Of a DNA stretch of 15,401 nt, positions 1 to 6,639 are shown piece after piece (the first letter of the stretch is position 1; every line of letters begins with the position of its first letter). The position numbers and the translations under genes were made by a program. The DNA comes from Candidatus Bathyarchaeota archaeon (GTDB taxonomy: Archaea > Thermoproteota > Bathyarchaeia > Bathyarchaeales > Bathycorpusculaceae), in the NCBI GenBank assembly GCA_030673805.1, contig DAOVIH010000022.1, positions 1 through 15,401 on the forward strand, written 5' to 3'. A model generated the notes under the pieces. The model made no database searches. It was not told the origin of the DNA and saw only the letters and a program-made list of their open reading frames with translations.

Positions 1-266
1 CCGACGACTTTGTCATCTAGTCCTAATGCAAACAAGAGTTCAGTGTTACTTGGGGCAATAGAAATAATTCGCTCTGGGTAAGACGTCAATGTGATGACGT
101 TCCCGCGATCGTCAGTCAAAGTTATGTTCCCAAATTCAGGCTCCGGTGTTGGGGTCGGAGTCGGAGTCGGAGTTGGTTCTTCATAGTATAGGTAGATGTA
201 TGTTACTGAAATTATGGAAACGATTGCGATTATAATCGCTATGTAAGTTATGTGTTTGCTGTTCAT
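1..266 (-). CDS. btuF: BtuF-like cobalamin/metal-chelate ABC transporter substrate-binding protein, N-terminal part
   Basis: This is the first 88 residues of a secreted substrate-binding protein; the rest lies beyond the left edge. The ATG at 266 is preceded by GGTGA on the minus strand. Residues 6-27 are a hydrophobic signal/anchor segment. Residues 31-44 are a Pro-Thr then Pro-Glu linker, typical of archaeal lipid- or membrane-tethered binding proteins. The folded domain then opens with ITLTDDRGNVITL, and RIISIAPSNTELLFALGL follows, the classic N-terminus of the helical-backbone metal receptor superfamily (BtuF, FhuD, FepB). That superfamily binds corrinoids or ferric siderophores outside the membrane. 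The sequence shown cannot decide the ligand; cobalamin is inferred from the divergent cobZ gene and from cobS, cobY and cobD further along. The cut removes the ligand-binding C-lobe. Confidence 0.82.
   Translation of the reverse strand, partial: MNSKHITYIAIIIAIVSIISVTYIYLYYEEPTPTPTPTPTPEPEFGNITLTDDRGNVITLTSYPERIISIAPSNTELLFALGLDDKVV
145..177 (-). repeat. Short hexamer repeat encoding the Pro-Thr linker
   Basis: Three exact copies of GTCGGA (plus strand 154-171) and degenerate flanking copies (GTTGG, GGTGTT) form a small in-frame tandem repeat. On the minus strand it encodes alternating Pro and Thr codons of the linker behind the membrane anchor of the BtuF-like protein. Such repeats can change length by slippage without breaking the reading frame. 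It is a low-complexity linker, not an independent element. Confidence 0.7.
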
Positions 267-286
267 TTCTTCACCACGTATTAGGT

Positions 287-320
287 GGATGGTTTATCCA
301 TCCTATGATATAAGTATATC
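287..320. promoter_or_regulatory. Divergent promoter region of btuF-like gene and cobZ, with two dyads
   Basis: Two perfect dyads lie between the divergent genes. The first is GGATGG (287-292), loop TTTAT, CCATCC (298-303). The second is GATATA (307-312), AG, TATATC (315-320). The second is AT-rich and symmetric, so it can supply a TATA-like box in both directions. On the minus strand it would place transcription start near 285, giving a leader of about 20 nt before the BtuF-like ATG and putting the first dyad at the start site, where an operator would sit. On the plus strand a second candidate box, CTTAAAA, lies at 334-340. Regulatory function is inferred from position and symmetry only. No cobalamin riboswitch (B12 box) was seen. 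Confidence 0.45.
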
Positions 321-339
321 CGTACACACAACGCTTAAA

Positions 340-353
340 ACGAAGCGATTCGT
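340..353 (+). promoter_or_regulatory. Small GNRA-loop hairpin in the cobZ leader
   Basis: ACGAA, loop GCGA, TTCGT gives a perfect 5-bp stem closed by a GNRA-type tetraloop if transcribed. It ends 20 nt before the chosen cobZ ATG. It may be a 5'-UTR hairpin or a protein-binding dyad. The stem is short, so a chance occurrence is possible. Confidence 0.3.
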
Positions 354-373
354 AGAACGGTAGGTTGAAAAGT

Positions 374-847
374 ATGAGTTCAGAAAACCCGGCATTATTG
401 AAGTTTCTGGAAGAGAACAACATAGGCTTACAAGACCTAGTAGATACGACACTTGAATTGTTCGTCCCACACCCAGGAGTAGAGACAAAAGAGAAAGCTA
501 CCGAGATCCTTCGCGAAGAATTCCTCGAAGCCCTATCAGACGTAAACGTATCAGTCCTCATCTTTGCCTGTTTTCGAGCGCAAGAGGACGCAGAGGCAGG
601 CCTAATTCCGGGTTTAACAAAGGAGAGGTTCATGGGACGCCCAGGACTGATAGCCGATGAACAATTGGGAATGACAGTAGCCAGCTACATCGCCGGTGCA
701 AAAGGGGTCTTTGAATTCACAAGATTTGACCAGATCAAACCTGGAATTCTGAAAGAACTTGGCGCCATAACAAATGACGCAATTGGGGGACTAGTGGCTG
801 GTGCATCATCCAATATGTACAGCCGAGCATACAGAGAAGAAAAATGA
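374..847 (+). CDS. cobZ: Alpha-ribazole-5'-phosphate phosphatase, CobZ type
   Basis: A 157-residue soluble protein of the archaeal CobZ family, which is related to phosphatidylglycerophosphatase A (PgpA). CobZ removes the phosphate in nucleotide-loop assembly of cobamides, replacing bacterial CobC. The PgpA-like core is visible: IADEQLGM at residues 93-100 (acidic pair D95/E96), FEFTRFDQIKPGIL at 113-126 (R117, D119, K122) and NDAIGGLVAGASS at 134-146. PgpA itself has several membrane helices; here there are none, as expected for CobZ. The ATG at 374 is preferred over a TTG nine bases upstream because AGGT sits at a better distance and the protein then opens MSSENP. It is divergent from the BtuF-like gene, and cobS, cobY and cobD homologues occur further along, which supports a corrinoid role rather than a lipid one. 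Confidence 0.85.
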   Translation: MSSENPALLKFLEENNIGLQDLVDTTLELFVPHPGVETKEKATEILREEFLEALSDVNVSVLIFACFRAQEDAEAGLIPGLTKERFMGRPGLIADEQLGMTVASYIAGAKGVFEFTRFDQIKPGILKELGAITNDAIGGLVAGASSNMYSRAYREEK

Positions 848-923
848 ATTGACAAAAGCTAGAATACTATCTGAACAATAGTCATGATTTGGATTCTTGA
901 TTATTACGAGTTAATCTGAAACC

Positions 924-1571
924 TCATTTTTTCTTGAAACAACTGAAGCATCCGTGGCAATCACAAGCAGTGGCAATAACAAACTTGTTTTTGTCTTCAG
1001 CCCAGCTAAAAAAATCCACAAGCTCACTACCTTTGAAAGCCCCCATTCCCGGGGCCATCAGATGACTGATCAGAAAGAAGCCTTTGGGGTATGCAAACCT
1101 CATCAGTTTCTCCATGGAACAAGGTTTTCTCTTCAACGTGGAAGGACATACTTCCGGAACCCCACATTTGTCCACACAATCCTCATCTCTATTGTAGCTT
1201 AAGACTAGATTGCCTCTTCCAGCTCGAAGAACAACCGTTGGAGGAAGCTTGGACAATATCTTGTCTATCTCTTCAATCCATGGACATAACTCGAATTTGA
1301 GCCTAACCAGTTCAGCGGCAATATGAACTGGAGCTGTTGGGAAAACATATTCGGGCTCAAAACTATCGATTAACTCCAGGATTTTACCTAGATCACCTTG
1401 GAGAAAATATTCTCCTTCTTCTTTTCCCTCTTCAACATAAGGTCTTAGCTTGTATTTTTGGGTGGCGAGGCATCGAGGATTATTATCCACTACAATAAAG
1501 CTTTTTCTTCCTTTTCTAAGATGTTCAATTGCTTCGCAACCATACTTTCCCCCACCAATAATTATGTTCAT
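924..1571 (-). CDS. Rossmann-fold protein with two cysteine clusters, function unknown
   Basis: A 215-residue soluble protein that I do not recognise as a named family. The N-terminus is a Rossmann nucleotide-binding unit: strand MNIIIGGGKYG (glycine turn 6-11), then the second strand SFIVVDN ending in Asp29, which usually favours NAD(H). The C-terminal half is rich in cysteine. One cluster is C132-x3-C136-x5-C142-P with C151, and it resembles part of an iron-sulfur binding loop. A second, at the extreme C-terminus, is C203-x-C205-H-x-C208-x2-C211. Eleven cysteines in all suggest Fe-S or zinc binding and a redox role, but this is inference. The start is well supported: GGAGAAGG (minus strand, 1582-1589) stands 10 nt before the ATG. 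The gene is convergent with cobZ (76-bp gap) and stands alone on its strand. Confidence 0.8.
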   Translation of the reverse strand: MNIIIGGGKYGCEAIEHLRKGRKSFIVVDNNPRCLATQKYKLRPYVEEGKEEGEYFLQGDLGKILELIDSFEPEYVFPTAPVHIAAELVRLKFELCPWIEEIDKILSKLPPTVVLRAGRGNLVLSYNRDEDCVDKCGVPEVCPSTLKRKPCSMEKLMRFAYPKGFFLISHLMAPGMGAFKGSELVDFFSWAEDKNKFVIATACDCHGCFSCFKKK

Positions 1572-1630
1572 AAGTAATTTTCCTTCTCCGAACAGGCTCT
1601 ATCCGAACAAGATAGCTCATCCAATTGCGC

Positions 1631-1642
1631 ATTATAAATAAG
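1631..1642 (-). promoter_or_regulatory. Archaeal TATA-box candidate for the Rossmann/cysteine protein
   Basis: On the minus strand this reads CTTATTTATAAT, a good archaeal TATA element. A start of transcription about 25 bp on, near 1610, would give a leader of about 40 nt containing GGAGAAGG at the right distance from the ATG at 1571. The rest of the 1572-1839 gap is plain AT-rich sequence in which I see no RNA gene or convincing hairpin. Confidence 0.5.
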
Positions 1643-1803
1643 TTATCTTGGACAAACAAAAACAAAAAACAGTGATAGACTTTCGGGGTTCGCTTCGGAA
1701 AAATGGACCCTTGGAATACTTTGTTTTTATGGTCTACAGGCATTTTCTCATTTCCCTCAAAATACTCTCTGCAGCACCTTCCATTTGGCAAATCCACCAT
1801 AAG

Positions 1804-1812
1804 ATTATAATA
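1804..1812 (+). promoter_or_regulatory. TATA-box candidate for the first GT4 gene
   Basis: ATTATAATA lies about 30 bp before the TTG at 1840. Transcription would start near 1834, giving a very short leader or a nearly leaderless message. This matters for the start choice: a GAGGGA at 1825-1830 would then lie outside the mRNA, favouring either a near-leaderless TTG 1840 or ATG 1849. Confidence 0.45.
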
Positions 1813-1839
1813 GTCAACTGAATTGAGGGAATTAAGCAG

Positions 1840-3006
1840 TTGGGGGACATGGCTCCAAGGAAAGTGTGCATCGCAACTCATACCTTCTTGCCACACGTTG
1901 GTGGGATAGAAAGAGTCGTTTATGAGCAGAGCTCAAGGCTTCCCAAATATGACTTTGAACCAAAGGTTCTAACCAGTAGGATGGGCAGAAACAGAGACTA
2001 CGTTCTTAATGGAATAAAAGTTCAGTGTTATGATTCTTTGAATATTGGATTCAGGTTTGGAATTCCCTATACGATTCCTCACTTCCTGAGTTACAAGACC
2101 TTTTTGCACTGTATCAACCTTAGCGATATTGTACATGCCCACGGGCATCCATACCTGTCGTCTTTGCTTGCTTCTGGAATTGCGAAGAAACAAGCTAAAC
2201 CTTTGGTGGTCACTCAACACAACACTTTCATTAAATACAACGGATTTTTGGACACAGTAGAAAGACTAAACGACTTGACCGTGGGAAAGGGAGTTTTGAG
2301 AAGAGCGGACAAAATACTAGTTGTAAGCAACGCCACACAAAAGTATGTCCTTAGTTTAGGTATCTCACCAAAGAAGATTGAGGTAATCCATAATGGCGTC
2401 GATTTGAGTCGATTTAAAAACATCGTTGGTGCACGGGAAAAAATAAGGCGAAAACTCAAGATTTCTAAGGAATCGATAGTGGTTCTGACAGTAAGGAGAC
2501 TTGTTTTTAAAAATGGAATTGACACTCTGATAGAAAGCGCGAAAACTGCAATTGGAAAAAACAAGAAATTGGTTTTCTTGGTGATTGGCAACGGACCAGA
2601 TTTTAAAGAAGTAAAAAGCAGAATGGAACAACTGAAAATCGCTGATGAATTTAGGCTTACTGGTTTTGTTTCAGATCAAGATTTACCGTTTCATTATAAT
2701 GCCGCGGACTTTTTCGTTCTGCCTTCCAAGTCTGGGGAGGGGTTGCCATTAGTCATACTTGAAGCTATGGCAAGTGGATTACCGGTTATTGCAACAAAAG
2801 TTGGAGGAATACCCGAAGTCATGATAGAAGGATTAGGCAGTATTGTTCCCCCAGACAATCCCAAAGCTCTAGCAGATGCGATAGTAGACCTGTCGCTCAA
2901 GAAATTGGCCCCCCTCAAAGAGGAACTAAGAGGAAGAGTTACAGAGAAACATAGTTGGGACAAAAACGTGGCAAAACTCGTAGAAATATACGAAGAACTT
3001 ATTTAA
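1840..3006 (+). CDS. GT4-family glycosyltransferase
   Basis: A 388-residue GT-B-fold retaining glycosyltransferase of family GT4. Such enzymes transfer a sugar from a nucleotide donor to a lipid or glycan acceptor at the inner membrane face. The N-terminal domain opens THTFLPHVGGIERV (glycine loop 21-22). The C-terminal donor domain shows VLTVRRLVFKNG (R219/R220 and K224, phosphate contacts), VIGNGPD and the EX7E signature E300-GLPLVIL-E308, followed by SGLPVIATKVGGIPE. The length is normal for the family. The start is uncertain: TTG 1840 has GAGGGA 9 nt upstream, whereas ATG 1849 gives the more usual N-terminus MAPRKVCIATH. It is followed after 48 bp by a GT2 gene on the same strand. Acceptor and sugar cannot be told from sequence. 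Confidence 0.9.
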   Translation: MGDMAPRKVCIATHTFLPHVGGIERVVYEQSSRLPKYDFEPKVLTSRMGRNRDYVLNGIKVQCYDSLNIGFRFGIPYTIPHFLSYKTFLHCINLSDIVHAHGHPYLSSLLASGIAKKQAKPLVVTQHNTFIKYNGFLDTVERLNDLTVGKGVLRRADKILVVSNATQKYVLSLGISPKKIEVIHNGVDLSRFKNIVGAREKIRRKLKISKESIVVLTVRRLVFKNGIDTLIESAKTAIGKNKKLVFLVIGNGPDFKEVKSRMEQLKIADEFRLTGFVSDQDLPFHYNAADFFVLPSKSGEGLPLVILEAMASGLPVIATKVGGIPEVMIEGLGSIVPPDNPKALADAIVDLSLKKLAPLKEELRGRVTEKHSWDKNVAKLVEIYEELI

Positions 3007-3020
3007 GCTGTAACAAAAAC

Positions 3021-3027
3021 TATATAG
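3021..3027 (+). promoter_or_regulatory. TATA-box candidate before the dolichol-phosphate-type GT2
   Basis: TATATAG lies in the 48-bp gap, about 31 bp before the ATG at 3055, predicting transcription from near 3050 and an almost leaderless message. AAGGA at 3038-3042 could serve ribosome binding if the gene is instead read through from the GT4 gene upstream. Either reading is possible. Confidence 0.4.
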
Positions 3028-3054
3028 ACTTCTGAAGTAAGGAAGCTTCGAGCG

Positions 3055-3738
3055 ATGACATCCAAGGTAGAAATGGTTTCGGTGGTAATTCCCACGCTAA
3101 ATGAGGCTGGAAACATACTTGAGGCATTGAACACCATTGAAGAAGAGGTTATCTATCCCAAAGAAATAATAGTTGTGGATGGAGACTCGACTGACGGAAC
3201 AAAAGAGATCGTAAAAGACGCAAACTGCAGGCTAATTGTTGAACCTAAACGTGGCTATGGCACTGCGCTCATAACAGGAATGAAACATGCCAAGGGCGAC
3301 GTCATAGTAATGGTTGACGGCGATGGAACCTATGAGATTAGGCACATCAACCTGATGCTTGAGACTTTGACCAAAACCAACTCGGAAATGTGTTTAGCGA
3401 CGCGAATGAAGGGACTACACCCAAAATCAATGGGCTTCGCGAATTATTTGGGAAACAAATTGATAACCCTTTGTTTCAATCTTCTCTACAGACAGAACCT
3501 AACCGATACGCAATCTGGGTTCAGGGCGATATCATTAGCGGCAATCGAAAAGGTTGATTTCGAAGAGGAAGACATGGCTTTCGCAACTGAAATGCTCATA
3601 AAATTCGCCCAGAAAGGCTTCAAAATGGTTGAAGTACCTTCTGTTTACAAACCTAGGAAGTATGGTAAGCCCAAGCTTAAGAAGCTAAACTCAGGACTGC
3701 AGATTTTTAATACTATTTTTAAGGGACTGAGAGAGTGA
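3055..3738 (+). CDS. Dolichol-phosphate-sugar synthase-like GT2 glycosyltransferase
   Basis: A 227-residue GT-A-fold enzyme of family GT2, close to the DPM1 / dolichol-phosphate mannose or glucose synthase group. These enzymes charge polyprenyl phosphate with a sugar for glycosylation outside the membrane. The visible landmarks are VVIPTLNEAGNI (9-21), the nucleotide-binding DGDST (42-46), the metal-binding DGDGTY (88-93) and TDTQSGFRA (150-158), diagnostic of the DPM1-like subgroup. The protein stops after the catalytic domain and carries no C-terminal membrane helices. The next gene starts inside its stop codon region (GTGA overlap at 3735-3738), so the two are translationally coupled. A paralogue with the same layout lies at 13774-14484. 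Mannose versus glucose cannot be decided. Confidence 0.88.
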   Translation: MTSKVEMVSVVIPTLNEAGNILEALNTIEEEVIYPKEIIVVDGDSTDGTKEIVKDANCRLIVEPKRGYGTALITGMKHAKGDVIVMVDGDGTYEIRHINLMLETLTKTNSEMCLATRMKGLHPKSMGFANYLGNKLITLCFNLLYRQNLTDTQSGFRAISLAAIEKVDFEEEDMAFATEMLIKFAQKGFKMVEVPSVYKPRKYGKPKLKKLNSGLQIFNTIFKGLRE

Positions 3739-4286
3739 AAACGGACTTAGAGAAAAAACCTAAAAGATTTTTGGCTTTGTCAAAAACAGATGAAGGCTAC
3801 GTAGTCTCCGTAGCGCTTGCACTGGTCTTTGCGAGTGTATTGTTGGTTTTCTACTTGGTGGTCATGTGGCCCCCTTCCAGCGAGTATCTGTCAATAAGCA
3901 TGCTCGACTCCGAAAAAGGCACCCTGAACTACCCTGAGGTACTTGTAATTGATAAGAATAACACGTTTAGTCTGTGGATTGGGATTGAAAACCATATGGG
4001 AAATCAGAGTTGGTGCCAAGTCCGTGTGGAAGGTACTAACAAATATGCAGAAGTCCCAGTCAAAGCCGGAGATACCTCTCCCAGCGTTTCTTCAAGTCTG
4101 GACCGCTCGGACAAACGGCTAGAAAACGGAGAGAGATGGGAGATTTCTGCAAACCTTACAATAAGTGAGCCCGGAGACTATTTGGTCCTATTCGAGCTTT
4201 GGTGGTCCGAAGATTTGACAGTATCTGATTACGAGTTTTCTGAAAAGATATGCGCCTTGAGTCTAGAAGTTTTGGAGAAAGCATAG
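3735..4286 (+). CDS. DUF1616-like membrane-anchored exported protein
   Basis: A 183-residue protein with one membrane segment (about 22-44) followed by an outside domain. That domain, beginning WPPSSEYLSISMLDSEKGTLNYPEVL and continuing with FSLWIGIENHMGN, matches my memory of the C-terminal half of DUF1616 archaeal membrane proteins. Full-length members have several N-terminal helices; this one has only one, so it is a short form. The outside part carries three N-X-S/T sequons (N75, N90, N140), of interest because the coupled upstream gene makes a lipid-linked sugar. The GTG start overlaps the GT2 stop, with GGGA a few bases upstream. It is convergent with the Tes gene, with only 2 bp between the stops. 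Function is unknown; a role as a surface glycoprotein or as an accessory to the glycosyltransferase is inference. Confidence 0.78.
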   Translation: MKTDLEKKPKRFLALSKTDEGYVVSVALALVFASVLLVFYLVVMWPPSSEYLSISMLDSEKGTLNYPEVLVIDKNNTFSLWIGIENHMGNQSWCQVRVEGTNKYAEVPVKAGDTSPSVSSSLDRSDKRLENGERWEISANLTISEPGDYLVLFELWWSEDLTVSDYEFSEKICALSLEVLEKA

Positions 4287-4288
4287 GG

Positions 4289-5749
4289 TTATTTGGCAAT
4301 GTGTTTTAGAGCGTATTCTTTTTCAGTTTGTATTCTGTGGACGTTGTTGTAGGCGCAGAATGGAATAATTTTCAGGTCGGGAGTAGCGTAGTGTATTACG
4401 CAGCGTTTTACTCTATCCAAGTCAAAATTGTATTGGTCCATAAAAGCCATGCAGCCCAGAAGAAAGATTCTCCTTCTCAGATTGCCTATTGATTTGTACG
4501 ATGGGGAGATGTGCATTCTTAGAATTGTCTTCATCAGAGTTAAGATGCCAATTTCCTTACCAACTTTGGGCCAATTGAGAGCTAATATGGAGGCCAAGAA
4601 GAGTGATAGAAGTATGGTGAGTCTACCTTTCTTTTCAACGTTTTTTGCTGTTCTTAAAAGATTTTTGAAGAACTTGTCGAAGTTAATGAAATGATTGATT
4701 GGAATAATCTGAGAGTTTTTTGATACGAAGACCCAGTTTACTATCCCACATTGAGGGCTACATGAAAAAATTGGCCATGGTTTATTCATGAATTGACTCA
4801 TTATCTTTATTGGTGGAATCATAACCGGTAGAGGAAAAAGGTCTGTAGCACTTATTTCGCCTTGAGTTTGAGTTTCAACTTCTTCTGCAAAACGTCCATC
4901 TACCCATTCCCCGTTCATGGGATTGCCACTTGCTCTTCCTGTAAAGGCAATTGGTTGAAAGATCAGGCCGCGTATGACATCTGAGTTTTGTGCGGCGAAT
5001 CGAATGAGTTGACCAATTTCTTTGTCATTTAAACCGCGTATCAGCGTAGTTACAAGGATGATCTCCAAGTCATTCTTGCGGCAGATCTTGATGGTTTTTA
5101 GCTTGTCAGCTAATAGTTTTTTTCCTCGTATCTTTTGGTAGAATTCGTCTTGGAATCCGTCAAATTGCAGGTAGACTATGTTTAACCCGTTTTTCTTTAG
5201 TCTGGCTGCGATGTCTGGGGATTTTGCAATGCGGAGACCATTAGTTGCTAAGACTGTCATGAATCTTAGTTTATGTGCAACGCCAATGATCTCGTGAATA
5301 TCCGCCCGCAGTAAAGGTTCACCTCCAGAAAACAAAATTGCTGGAGGTTTTGGGTTGCGATGACTTAAGAATTCCAGAATTTTGATGATTTCTTCTTTGC
5401 TGGGCTCGTAATCGACTTCATTCTCACTGAAAACTGAAAAACAAACAGCACATTTCAAGTCGCATCGTTTCGTAACATCGATGACTCCTATTACCGTGCT
5501 TGAAACGTGTTTTTCACAGGTTCCGCAGCTATAAGGACATTGATCGCTGTTTCTAGATGAATCTTCAAAATACTTGAAAAAGTCGTTTTTTTCAGCTAAA
5601 TCAAAGATTCTTTGACTCTGCCAATGTGATATCGAAAAGGTTCCATGTTCTTCGCATTCTTTGCGGATTAGAATTTTGCCATCTGTCTCTGTCAATTCAG
5701 CGCTGATTTTTTTAAGGCATACAGGACAGATGCTTTGCGTTTTTTTCAT
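4289..5749 (-). CDS. tes: Tetraether lipid synthase (Tes)-type radical SAM enzyme
   Basis: A 486-residue radical SAM protein resembling the Tes family, which joins the phytanyl ends of two archaeol-type lipids to form membrane-spanning tetraethers. In order: a rubredoxin/zinc-ribbon-like C8-x2-C11 with C32-x2-H35; CPYSCGTCEKH with C71, C75, C78 and H81; the radical SAM triad C96-x3-C100-x2-C103; SGGEP at 141-145; LATNG at 167-171; FQPIAFTGR at 264-272; C330-x3-C334 (SCSPQCG); and the C-terminal block MDQYNFD (437-443), RVKRC (446-450) and IPFCAYN (462-468). Several cysteine sets agree with multiple [4Fe-4S] clusters. The start is the ATG at 5749, forming ATGA with the UbiA stop and preceded by GGTGG, rather than the GTG at 5761. 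One oddity is Leu459 in the TPDLK motif, where I would expect Gly. A related carbon-carbon bond-forming lipid radical SAM is the main alternative. Confidence 0.85.
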   Translation of the reverse strand: MKKTQSICPVCLKKISAELTETDGKILIRKECEEHGTFSISHWQSQRIFDLAEKNDFFKYFEDSSRNSDQCPYSCGTCEKHVSSTVIGVIDVTKRCDLKCAVCFSVFSENEVDYEPSKEEIIKILEFLSHRNPKPPAILFSGGEPLLRADIHEIIGVAHKLRFMTVLATNGLRIAKSPDIAARLKKNGLNIVYLQFDGFQDEFYQKIRGKKLLADKLKTIKICRKNDLEIILVTTLIRGLNDKEIGQLIRFAAQNSDVIRGLIFQPIAFTGRASGNPMNGEWVDGRFAEEVETQTQGEISATDLFPLPVMIPPIKIMSQFMNKPWPIFSCSPQCGIVNWVFVSKNSQIIPINHFINFDKFFKNLLRTAKNVEKKGRLTILLSLFLASILALNWPKVGKEIGILTLMKTILRMHISPSYKSIGNLRRRIFLLGCMAFMDQYNFDLDRVKRCVIHYATPDLKIIPFCAYNNVHRIQTEKEYALKHIAK

Positions 5750-6639
5750 GCTAGCCACCACGTCAGGGCCAAAGGAAGGGGAATCATGGCTAACCCCTCA
5801 AGTATCAGCGACAAAGGTAGTAGAATCATGGACATTGTGACTATACGTTCGTATTTTCTTATGTTCTCAATGGTTGGAGCCAAGGTCACTAGACGGATAG
5901 AACAATAGTAGAGGATAAGGCTCCAAAGTAGCATGGGGGCTAAATAGTATATGCTAAACCCGCCGATAACGTATGGGAGAGGAGAGAACGTGGCGGTTAT
6001 TATGAAGGAGAAGGCAGCTATTTTAGCTGCATTCGATTTTCCGAGTTCTTTAGGAAGAGTCGGATATCCAATTCTTGAGTCTCCTTCAAGGCTGAGAATG
6101 TCCCGCAAGATGTTTCCTCCAATTGTTCCAAAACAGATTGGATAGAGGCTTAAAGAAATCAGACTTATCGTCTGCAAAACACCTGCCTCCCCGTATATGA
6201 ACCCTGTGCCTACCAACAACCCAACTAAAATGTTGGAGGCCACTCCAGATTTCCGTTTTAGGACAGAGGAATAAAACAACAATAATATTGAGTCAATCAA
6301 CAAAATTGCGAAACAGAGCCAGTTTAGTAGCAAGGCTAGGCTTAAGCCTAATGCAAAAAGAACGGCAACAATTGCCAAAACTTGTTTAAGCGATAGGGCG
6401 CCTGAAGGTATCGGACGTTTTGGTTTGATCACGGCGTCGCTTTCTTTGTCATAGTAATCGTTTATGGCGAACCCCGCTGAAGTTATAAAGGCCATTGAAA
6501 AAAAGATTAGCAAAGCCGTTCTAAAGTCGAGTAATCCAGGGGCTATAGCAAAACCAGTTAGTAATGACAGCCCACCTGTCATCAGCCAATATGGGACTCT
6601 TAGCAGCTGAATTAGGCCCTTAATTTGAAGTTTGTCCAA
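5746..6639 (-). CDS. UbiA-family prenyltransferase, digeranylgeranylglyceryl phosphate synthase-like
   Basis: A 297-residue polytopic membrane enzyme with about eight or nine helices. Both aspartate-rich motifs that bind Mg-diphosphate are present: N60-D61-x2-D64-x3-D68 (NDYYDKESD) with KRPIPSG behind it, and RDILSLEGD (D180, E185, D187) followed by GYPTLP. In archaea this branch of UbiA includes the synthase that adds the second geranylgeranyl chain to GGGP, making the second ether bond of archaeol. Its place directly upstream of Tes, with an ATGA overlap, supports a lipid role. The start is TTG at 6639, overlapping the epimerase gene by 20 nt; no ATG or GTG is suitably placed, and the next Met (residue 20) would cut the first helix. 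Other UbiA substrates, such as quinones, cannot be excluded. Confidence 0.85.
   Translation of the reverse strand: MDKLQIKGLIQLLRVPYWLMTGGLSLLTGFAIAPGLLDFRTALLIFFSMAFITSAGFAINDYYDKESDAVIKPKRPIPSGALSLKQVLAIVAVLFALGLSLALLLNWLCFAILLIDSILLLFYSSVLKRKSGVASNILVGLLVGTGFIYGEAGVLQTISLISLSLYPICFGTIGGNILRDILSLEGDSRIGYPTLPKELGKSNAAKIAAFSFIITATFSPLPYVIGGFSIYYLAPMLLWSLILYYCSIRLVTLAPTIENIRKYERIVTMSMILLPLSLILEGLAMIPLPLALTWWLA

Noticed and set aside
154..176. CRISPR-like or microsatellite array
   Set aside because: The GTCGGA repeats are in frame within the BtuF-like gene and simply encode a Pro-Thr linker; there are no spacers.
267..373. Cobalamin riboswitch upstream of btuF/cobZ
   Set aside because: The gap is only 107 bp and contains no B12-box-like sequence; the dyads are too short and separate.
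271..633. 120-residue minus-strand ORF antisense to cobZ
   Set aside because: It lies almost entirely antisense to a well-recognised gene, has a serine/arginine-rich composition typical of reverse-frame reading and no ribosome-binding site.
1640..1800. Possible tRNA or small RNA around GGTTCGCTTCGG
   Set aside because: The stretch looks like a T-arm, but no acceptor stem, anticodon arm or matching D-arm could be found at the right spacing.
1525..1896. 123-residue minus-strand ORF across the 1572-1839 gap
   Set aside because: It runs through the TATA box and ribosome-binding site of the Rossmann-protein gene and into both neighbouring genes, and no family is recognisable. Only the middle part is kept as a low-interest remark.
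3031..3050. Overlapping palindromes CTTCTGAAG and GAAGCTTC before the GT2 gene
   Set aside because: They are short, mutually overlapping and offer no clear stem-loop; chance in a purine-rich leader is likely.
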